Below are positions 19,325 through 29,200 of a stretch of DNA of 64,000 nucleotides, in pieces. This DNA is from Synaphobranchus kaupii (taxonomy: Eukaryota; Chordata; Actinopteri; Anguilliformes; Synaphobranchidae): NCBI GenBank assembly GCA_029718625.1, contig CM056377.1, positions 34,638,653 through 34,702,652 on the forward strand. The letters run 5' to 3'. Below the pieces are notes generated by a model. That model was not told where the DNA came from and made no database searches. It worked only from the letters and a program-made list of their open reading frames with translations. Within the stretch, counting starts at the first letter, position 1, and each line of letters begins with the position of its first letter. Made by a program: the position numbers and the translations under genes.

Positions 19325-19860
19325 TATTGTGTTTATAATAAATTTGATTTGTAGAGCACAAAATAAAAAGGTAGCACGAAACTTGCGGCCTAAAAAAACG
19401 AGGTTTTAAAAGTAAAACGTACGGCCTACTGGGATGGGGAAGGGGCTAAGACGGACTGAAGGCAAGATGAAAAAGGTGGGTGTTGTGTCCAGTTTTGAGT
19501 AAGGAGACGGGTTGGTACTCTCGCAGGTTGTTAGGGAGTTCCAAATTTGGGGGGCAGCTGCGCAAAAGGCACGGTTTCCCATAGTTTTGAGCTTGGTCCG
19601 TGGGATGATGAGCATATTGGAGCTTACGGATCTGAGGGGCCGGGAGGAATTGTGAAGATGTAGGAGATCTTTGAGGTAGGTAGGGGCATCATGATATACG
19701 GTTTTGAAGGTGAGCAGGGCTGTTTTGTAGTTGATGCGTTGTGTGAAGGGACTCCGGGATAGGGGTGATATCATATTTCTGGACCTTCCTCAGGATCCGG
19801 GCAGCGCTGTTCTGAATATATTGCAATTTTTTTGTGGTGGGGGTATTGAGTCATGTTTTA
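19325..19860 (-). mobile_element. L2/CR1-clade LINE 3' fragment
   Basis: The minus-strand ORF at 19406-19774 reads as the extreme C-terminus of an L2-type LINE reverse transcriptase: INYKTALLTFK..., PTYLKDLL, LRS..., PRTK and RAFCAAAPQIWNSL. These are the usual closing motifs. Downstream on the same strand, GTGCTCTACAAATCAAATTT at about 19361-19342 resembles the 3' tail of such elements. The copy is 5' truncated and cannot be autonomous. Confidence 0.75.
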
Positions 19861-19910
19861 AATCCATTTTAAAAACTGTCTTAAGATCCTTATAAGTCTT
19901 GTACTATGTA

Positions 19911-21439
19911 CAGTCAAGCCGGAAAGTCTGCACACCCCTTTCACCTCCACATTTTATTACGTTACAGACTTATACTACAATAGATTGAGTTCATTTTTTG
20001 CCTCAAACATCTACACACAATAGCCAATAATGACGAAGTGAAAACAGGTTTTTACAAAATATTTTATTTTACTGACAAAAATAGGTTATTTAGGGGTTAC
20101 TTATCTCTACACACCCTTAGCCTAATACTTGGTTGCTGCACCTTTGGCAGCGATTACAGCTTCAAGGCGTCTTGGGAAAGAAGCTACGAGCTTGGCACAC
20201 TTGTTTCTGGACATTTTTGCCCATTGCTCTTGGCATATCCTTGCAAGCTCCGTCAGGTTGGATGGGGAGCGTCGGTACACAGCCATTTTCAGCTCTTTCC
20301 ACAGATGTTCAATTGGATTCAGGTCTGGGCTCTGGCTGGGCTACTCAAGGACATGCACAGACTTTCTCCGAAGCCACTCCTTTGTTCTCTTGGCTGTGTG
20401 CTTCAGGTCGTTGTCATGTTGGAAGGTAAACCTTCACCCCAGTCTGAGGTCCAGAGCACTCTGGAGCAGGTTTTCTTCAAGGATCTCGGTATACTTAGCT
20501 GCATTCATCTTTCCCTCTCAGGACTAGTCGCCCCATTCCCGCTGCTGAAAAACATCCCCACATCATGATGCTGCCACCGCCATGCTTCACTGTAGGGATG
20601 GTATTAGCCAGGTGATGAGCGGTGCCTGGTTTCCTCCAGACGTGACGCTTGGTATTCAGGCCAAAAAGTTCAATTTTGGTTTCATCAGACCAGAGAATCT
20701 TGATTCTCATGGTTTGAGAGTCCTCTAGGTGCCTTTTGGCAAACTCCAAGGCTGTGATTCTCCCATCTCCACAAGGATACGCTGGAGCTCTGTCAGAGTG
20801 ACCCTCGGGTCCTGCTCACCTCCCTGGCCAAGGCCCGTCTTCCCCGATTGCTCAGTTTGGCCGGGCGGCCAGGTCTAGGAAGATTCTTGGTGGTTCCAAA
20901 CTTCTTCCATTTACAAATGATGGTGGCCACTGTGCTCTTTGGGACCTGTAAAGCTGCAGAGATTTTTCCGTACCCTTCTCCAGATCTATGCCTTGACACA
21001 ATCCTGTTTCTGAGCTCTGCAGATAATTCCTTTGACCCCATGGCTTGGAGTTTGCTCTGACATGCACTGTCAACTGTGGGACCTTATATAGGCAGGTGTT
21101 GGCAATCCCCAATCATGTCCAATCAATTGAATTTATCACAGGTGGACTCCAATTAAGTTGTAGAAACATCTCAAGCAGTATCAGTGGAAACAAAATGCAC
21201 CTCAGCTCACTTTTGGGTGTCATATCAAATATCATGACTTGTGTACATATGATATTTTACATTTTAATTTTTAATAAATTAGCACAAATGTCTAAAAACC
21301 TGTTTTCACTTTGTCATTATGGGCTATTTTGTGTAGAATTTTGAGACAAAAAATTAACTCAATCTATTGTAGAATATGTCTGTAACGTAATAAAACGTGG
21401 AGAAGGTGAAAGGGGTGTGCAGACTTTCCGGCTTGACTG
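19911..21439 (-). mobile_element. Tc1/mariner transposon, full length but inactive
   Basis: The element is 1529 bp, flanked by TA on both sides (19909-19910 and 21440-21441), with long inverted repeats (about 150 bp, imperfect) starting CAGTCAAGCCGGAAAGTCTG. Remains of a minus-strand transposase fill it. 20793-21041 encodes the paired-type helix-turn-helix and a GRP hinge. 20495-20749 holds the first catalytic Asp region ([11 protein letters not shown]) and [13 protein letters not shown] third block near 20220-20430 holds the DND...KHT motif and NPIEHLW, the second Asp and the Glu. The blocks are out of frame with each other, and a codon that is Trp in relatives (VLEWPSQ) is TAG here (20341-20343). 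The copy is dead but could be mobilised in trans if its ends are intact. Confidence 0.93.
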
Positions 21440-21441
21440 TA

Positions 21442-22190
21442 TAAGCCTTTATACCATATGTACACATATGCACAAAGGCAGGGAATGTAGAGGTGCTAGC
21501 CCAAGAATATCTCACAATTTGCTTGAACTGCCTACGTTTCTTGTGCATGAGTTTTACCACCATCCAACTGGCGTGTGCTTGCTCTCTTATCCACTAGAGG
21601 GAGCAAGTTACTTGTGCAGCTGCAATGATTCTTGATTTGTCCTCAAACTACTTCATATTCATTATTTAGCAGAGGTGCCACATTTTATGCAAGTCCTCTC
21701 CCAAGAGATATTCCGTATCTGGTTTTGTCTGGAGTGCAATACATGCAATCCTCTTTTTACACATATTTTCAATCAATGTCTTCAAATATTGTTTGCAATA
21801 ATATTGGTTGACGTAGTGTATCTTTCAGGCTAATTTCTAGCTTGTATTTCTGAATGTTTTCAGCACAATATGAGAGACATTACCTCATTTACCCTGTGGA
21901 AACTTCATAATGAATGTTGTGTCCTCCAAATAATCTAGTCTACATTTACATTACATTGATTTATCTGAAAAGCGTTAGCATTTTCAACATCTCAGAAGTG
22001 TGACTGCCCAGTGTGTATTTAACTGTTGGAAGTGCTGGTTAGCTCTTAGTGTCCTTGAGCCTAAGCCGTTAAGCACAGAAACTCAGACCCCATCTAATCA
22101 TGTCAACTACTTGTTACTCCTGAGTATTTATTTATTATGACTATTTAGTAGTCCAGTGCTAACACCAAAGATTTGCTATTTCTGTCTTAG
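21442..22190. other. Intergenic, no recognised feature
   Basis: AT-rich spacer between the Tc1 element and the 3' side of the minus-strand transporter gene. No ORF or repeat of note was recognised. Confidence 0.4.
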
Positions 22191-22193
22191 CAT

Positions 22194-23200
22194 TTTATTA
22201 GAAAATAAAAATACAAGATTTACAAAGAAACACAAAAATTGTATCCCAAATGTAAAAAAAGTTTCATGAACTAATTTGCAGTGTAATTCGATTCAATTAT
22301 AAGGTTGCATTTTATCTTCAGTCATCACCCCTTCAGAGTGGAGATTATTTTTTAAGTACATCGAGTGTGTTAGGTAAAATCTCTCCATTAAGATTTAAGG
22401 CAAATTATATGTTGTTTTAAAGCCCACAACCCCTTTAAATGCATGCCAGCATGCATTTATTAGTCCCTGCAGTAACAAGATTATTTCATCATAGAGTAAG
22501 AAAATGCAATTCAATACTACAAGACAGTGCCTGCCATTATCAAATGATAAGATAGCATGTGCAAACTTGTAGCCCAAACAGAGCTATTGAGCAATGACTG
22601 TATGTTTAAGTTTTAAAAAGACAAGCTCTGTACAGGGATAGTCATTACTCTAGCACAGGGGTGTCAAACTCCAGTCCTGGAGGGCCGCAGTGTCACAGGT
22701 ATTTGTGGTTTCCTTTCAATCAGCACCCAGTTAAAGCATTGAGAACAAGGTGTGTGGACTTCTTAGCCAATTAGTGACTTAAATTAATCACTTGTGCTTA
22801 AACGCACCAAAAACCAGCAGACACTGCGGCCCTCCAGGACCGGATCTTGACACCCCTGCTCTAGCACATCCCCTTATGAGTGCCTTCACGCCATCTAGGG
22901 ATAACATAAAGGTACTGCTGTTACTTTGGGGGAGCTGCTCTTTCAGCTTTATTATGTCTAGGGCTGGGTAGCTGCTTCCAAAACCACCAGTTGTGCGTTT
23001 TGCTTCTCAACAGTAATTCAGGAGTTTGCCCGATGCATTTTCCTGAGCCACTTTCAAAGTGGAAATAAATATATAGTCACAAAATGACTATATAGGAGCA
23101 GGACACAGTTCACAGAGTACTGCGTCATGGCACAATCACAGAGGAGTGCTGAAGAGTCATTCAGCGTTCCAGTTCACCTTGACCAGGCCTCTGCCCTGGG
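22194..23200 (-). other. Candidate 3' UTR of the SLC1 transporter gene
   Basis: Downstream of the stop at 23201 on the minus strand, two AATAAA hexamers are visible: at 22948-22953, about 250 nt past the stop, and at 22194-22199, about 1 kb past it. If the distal one is used, the hAT MITE at 22656-22858 is part of the mRNA. The choice cannot be made from sequence alone. Confidence 0.4.
22656..22858. mobile_element. hAT-type MITE, 203 bp
   Basis: A short non-autonomous element with terminal inverted repeats of roughly 37 bp (CAGGGGTGTCAAACTCCAGT at the left end, mirrored at the right end by ...TTGACACCCCTG). It is flanked by an exact 8-bp target duplication, CTCTAGCA, at 22648-22655 and 22859-22866, which is the hAT hallmark. 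The terminus is one I recall from many fish genomes. It lies in the likely 3' UTR or 3' flank of the minus-strand transporter gene. Confidence 0.93.
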
Positions 23201-26200
23201 TCACACTTGGCAGATGTTGTAGTAGACTGTAGGTCTCTCTATCACTGTGTCCCCAATCACTTCAAAAACGCAGTCCTTGCTGGCTAACAGTGGCACCTCT
23301 GTCATGGGTATGTTTTGCCCATTCTGCATGCCACGGGACATTCTTGGCTGGAACACACACACACATACTCATGATTAACCATTGCTTGAGCCACATGTCT
23401 ATCATGCAGAATCCCTCCAGTGTCCTCCAGTAATAGACTGATCCCTTATTTGGACTAGCTAAAAGTTGTATTCGTTTATAGGCCAATTTACAAAATCCAA
23501 AAACTATTCAGACCTTTGGAAACCTTTGGTTTCGACAAAATAAAACCTGTTACCCATGTAAACACATGTATGCTCTTCCCTGCCACAATGCAAACTCAGT
23601 TCATAAGGTGGGTTTTGAAGTGGAAAAGGCTGCAAACTACCTTTTCATCAGGTGAAGGAAAGTCTTTTCGACACAAGTGAGCGATGATCCCAGCAGCAAA
23701 GGCGTCCCCCAGTACATTTATCATGGTCCGGAAACGATCCCTGGAAAATGCCAAAAAGCGGTGACTACAGCCTCATCCTCAGCTCCCCCAAAGCACCCGT
23801 CATTCTTGGATCTAACCGTCTTAATTACAGGTTTAATCATTACACAGGAAATTAGGAAACCATCGATCATGTCAAACTTACAGCACCCAGTCGATTGCCA
23901 CAATGAGCGTGATGTCATCTGGTGGCAGGCCCACTGACGTCAGCACGATCACCATGGTTACAAGGCCAGCCTGTGGGATCCCAGCTGCCCCAATGCTGGC
24001 AGCTGTTGCTGTTATACTGGAGAAAGCGAGGACCAGAATGAATTGAGACATTTGTTCTGCTAAATTAGAGGTTACGTAGTCTCTTGGAAGTATTCATTCT
24101 TTCAGGGGAATCGCTGTTCTTTGCACAGCTGCAGCTATTTACCATTATTATCATTCTCACTATGTGTCAGATATATTTTCCAAGACTGGCAGGACATTAT
24201 CTGCAGTTTAAGAGTCTCCTTGTGTGATATGTGCCGATTGTAATTCTCCTCCCAAAACAGTGTTTCAGTGAGTTGGTAAATCGGTGAAATGGCATCAGGG
24301 AGAGTGTTTTCTGGAGGGCAAAAAATGGTCCCTTCACCTGATGGTGACCAGCTGCCCGAAGTCCAGCTCATAGTCATTGACCTGTGCAATGAAGATGGCC
24401 GCCACAGCCTCGTACAGTGCCGTGCCGTCCATGTTGATGGTAGCGCCCACGGGCAGCACGAAACGCGCAATCTGCCGGTCCACATGGCAGTTCTCCAACA
24501 GGCACTTCATGGTGATTGGCAGGGTGGCAGAGCTGCAGAGGAGATATTAGACACACCCAGCTTTCTACAAAGGCTGTTTAGCAACATTAGCTAAGGGCAG
24601 GGTACGTAAGCAAGTATGCCACTTTGACTCAGGACTAAGGCCTTTTTGGAGTGCATACTGTATTTTTATTCTATCACTCCCAACTCCATCCGAACTCAAT
24701 CTCACAGTCAAACTCCTGCACATCCTGATAGATGCCCTGTTTTAAAAGGTTTCCACATTTACAACCGTAACATTCGACCAACCGCTACTGCTGATGGTCC
24801 ACCGACCTGAGCTCCCACCCCAAACCACCCTGCCGCGATTGGCACAATCGGTTTACCTTGATGAGGTTGCCAGGGCAATGACGAGCGCCTGTAGCAGACC
24901 TCGGATGTAGGTGAATGGGTTCTTTCGTGTCAAAAGGAAGTAGAAAAATGGGAGCAGGATAAGGCCGTGGACAAAAAGCCCCGCCAGGACCGTCAATGCG
25001 TACATCCCCAGCTTCTTCCCAATGCTGGTCGGGTCCTGCATGTCCACGATCTTCCCCGCCACCAGGAATATGATGCCAAATGGAAAATACCTGGAAGCAG
25101 GTGGGACAGAGCCACAACTGTGAGCTGCTCGCATGCAACAGACCTATGCTGTGGCTCAAAGTGCCTATGTTTGGAGCCAAGAAACACCGTAGGCTTTGCA
25201 ATACTGTCGGGACCTCTCTTAACACCACTAGCTCTTGCCAACCCCATATAAACCCATTCCAGCAAGCCAGGACCAAGTGACATCCCGTCTAATCCTCTGC
25301 CACGTGTCACATGACAGCATGGTGTCTAGTGGCTTTAGCGCATCCTCCCTCACTGACTGAACACTCATGTTCCGAACACGTGCCGCTCAGCCAGCAATTC
25401 AGTCTAACGGTCTAATCGGTCTCTTTGCTTTTGAAATATTCAGTAGCTTTTACGTGAGTCAATTTTACAGAGACATGTTTTGCATACTTTTTCAATTGCT
25501 TTCCGAAGAAAAGCATTGAAGCATGAAGTGACTACCATTTCTCAAGAGCGACATACATTGAAAATGCTTTTTTGCTGTGGCTCTCCAAACTGATTTGACA
25601 ATGTATAAGTAATGGGAAAGCATAGCAGACCACATGAGAAGTTTTACAAATAAATAAATAATTTTAGGCTTTCTCGTGTCAAGAGATTTATTTTAAATAT
25701 ATGATTCATAATATATGAACATGACAATGATTTATTACAATCCATCGGTTGAATAATTACGTTTCATTTTTGGCTATATGACTGGAGTAAGTAACCCTAT
25801 GAACTGTAATCTCACGTGCATGCTGATACAAGTGAACAACCTCCCCAAAGTAACAAAAACAGTAACCCCCTTTACTACTATACGTGAGCAGGACCAACAT
25901 CATTTCTCACACTTTACACTGACTCGACGGGTTCTTTTTTCACCAACTCTGAACCACAAACAACAAATCAAGCATCGCCAGTTGATACAACTACTGTATT
26001 TACCAGTATACAGCTACATAATTGGATTTACCGAACCGACGCTCTTATATATGATATGCAACAACATAAAATTGTCCTGAAATTGAGCAGCTCTCACTCA
26101 CCATACTGCAGCATTAATAATTTTCATCACGCACTCATTGATGCACTGACACACATTGATCAGTGGGGCACCTCGCTCACCCATCTTCCCCAGAAGTAGA

Positions 26201-29200
26201 CCTGCGGACCAGAGGATGACTCAGACTGCGGTTCACAAAACAAACTGTTGCAAAAGTAGCTATAGCATGCACAAGATGATAAGAAATAAAATAAATAATA
26301 AATACAAAAAAATGTAATATAAGTTAATAGAGTTCACGTGGTATCTTTTTAATATATTTTTAGGGCTTTTTCAGCTTTATTGGGCGGCACAGTGTAGAGT
26401 GGCAGGAATAATGGGGGCTACATAGAAGGACTTGCGACAAAGGTCGGTGGCCGGATTTGAGCCGCCGACATTGTGGCTCGCGATGAGCATATGAACGCTG
26501 ACTCTACGAGATATGCCACGAGAAACCCCCGTTCACTTGGTATCTTTCACAAAACAAACTTTTACTCCACCCAGAAAAGGCGACCATCACATCTTGATAG
26601 CACAAGTGAATTTATAGCCACCGTGTCAAATAGTGCGATGCATAAAAGGGGTGGTCTCACGGAGATGTGGCTTACCCATGATGGCGGAAAAGATGACGAT
26701 GCCCAGCACATTCATCTGCCTGCTGCTGCCTGGGACGCTCTTGTACAGTATCTGTGGCGCTGGGGTCAGTTCCAGGAAAACTGGCCGACCCAATTTGGGG
26801 TTCTTCTCATCCGGCATGATATACACATAGTTGGACTCTATGGTCTTCTCAGTGTTTTTGATCATGGGCACTAAATCTGTGCTGTACTGGAATGAACAAG
26901 ATCGATTGACAAGAACTTGAATGTCAGAAAACACAACTTTAACCATTTGTCACTAAACAACAAATTGACAGTATTGGGAAAGCTAAAACTTTTGAAGTAA
27001 TTTTAATCAGGTCTTTTAAGAATGCCCGTTAAGAGTCATATGCTCACCTGCTCAAATGTTGCTTCAACCAGATTATCTGGGACCATGTTCCTACAAAGAC
27101 AGTGGAAATACGTTTTTCATAAGTTTTTGAAATGTAACACTATTGCTGCTGAGATTTTCTTTTGTGATGTTCCTAAGTGTGTGCTCATGGTATTCATACA
27201 TTTTATGCCACCATAAATAAATGAGAATCATACCAATTACCTTTATGAAGACTACAGAATCGCATGCACAGACATCGTGCATCCAATGCTTGCAATGTGT
27301 TATAGATGTTTTGAAACTAGGACGTAGATGTAATTATTTAAACTCAAATTTCAAGTAGCATAGTGCTATCAGCTCAACGGGCTAAATTTCACAGCTCATA
27401 GGGATTCAGATGAAATGATAAACATTATGCAAGCTTCCTCATGTTGCCAACTGAAATAAGAGAGTGGGTTCTCTGTATTCAATAACAGTCTGTTATTTCC
27501 TATGTTCAAGTGAAGACATTATGATCCATGAAGACCCAAGCAAAGTGTGTGGGCCAGGAAAGCAGCCCTTTGAACAGGGGTAACCACTGCCTGAGCAATG
27601 AGCATCCTCAAATGGATACAACAAACAAGCCTTGTTTATTTCACAGACCTGTGGCCCTGTCAGAGGAGGTGGGTAAATCGCCTGGAGAGATCAAATGCAC
27701 TTCATACATTTGCTTAGCCATCCCATAATGATCCATTTGGAGGGATTACTAAAAATACCTTAATCCTCCAACTCTTTAATAGGATTGCATGGCAGGGACA
27801 CTGGAACTTAGACTTGGACCTAGCCTCAACACAAAGCATTTCTGCCAGCGTCAAAAGTTCTTGGAAGCCACAACAGAGTCACAATACCTGTCACGTGTCA
27901 ATACCCTTCTGTACTGCAGCTTTACTGTCTTTCTGGTGAAAACAATGCTTCAATTATTACTTTTTTTGGTTTTTATTTTATTTATTTAAATAATTTTTTT
28001 TGATTTTTCTTTTTTTTGGGGGGGGGGGGGGGGGGGGGTTGTTTGCCTGATTTTAACCAAGTATTTATTTTTTATCTCATTAACTGAACAGTTACAAGCG
28101 ATTACTATTCATTCAGAGATAATGTTGGAGGCTAGTGTAATTTGGATGGACTAAATGGTATCATTTAGTCCATCCATTCGGCTGTCAGTCTCTGCATGTC
28201 TGAATGGGCAAAATTGTCAATATGACTGTGGCATGTATTATTAGACTGAGGGTGGGAGTACTTTGTCTTGGGATCTATAAGGGTCACGTTGATCAAAGTC
28301 TATTATTACATGAAGTTTAATCCAGTCATTTCAATTATGGCTTTTGTCTACAGCAGGAATTTCTGCTGTCCTCAGTCCTCAGAGGAGGTCTGGTGTTTTC
28401 AGCCTGCCCCAAATCATCAGGTTAGCTTGGAATCTGTTTTTTCTTCCAAGATCTTCCTTTGCCAAAAATTCCTCCCCAGTATGGAATTGGCAGTTTTGCC
28501 TGCATTCCTGGAAGGCCCGACATCTCTACAGGATGGCTGGCATCCATCGGAGGAAGGGTATATCTCTCACTGATGGCACTCACTCTCACTGTTCCTTGTG
28601 GACCATTGGTACGTTACTGGATTAACAACTGATGCAACTGTTAACTGATGCAACAGTGGTGGATTATTTTTCCTACTACCTTTGAACACGACATCATGCA
28701 ACCTGGTGCCTGCAAAAGCTATGGAAACATGGCTCTGAACGTTATATTCTCGGAGCCTACATGCTCTGGAGAAGAGCTCACCCATTCTTGTTCTGAGGTA
28801 AATTTAATCTCAATTCCGAATCGCACCCCCACTTCACCCCTTTTGTGTGTGAGGTCCTGGTAACGTGAGAGTGCCGCAGCTCCGCGGCTGCCATAGGCCT
28901 TCGTGACGTGTGCGTCACCTGATGAGATCAAGCAGAGCGTCAGCAGAGGTCATAACAGGTCCTCCGCCCAGTCTGTGGCCCTCCATCTCCGTGCCCGAGC
29001 CTGGGTGGATGATGAGGACCAGAACGATCCCCACAACGACGGCGATGAACGTGGTCCACAGGTAGTATGTGACTGTGAGCAGGCCCATGCGCCCGCATGC
29101 CTTGGAGTCCATCGACGACAGTCCTGACATTAAACTGCACACAGGGCATGCTTTTACCCTCACGTCCTTTATTAAACATCTCTTTTACCCTCACATCCTT

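Noticed and set aside
20038..20568. 176-codon plus-strand ORF
   Set aside because: It is antisense to the Tc1 transposase; the minus strand carries the recognisable catalytic motifs.
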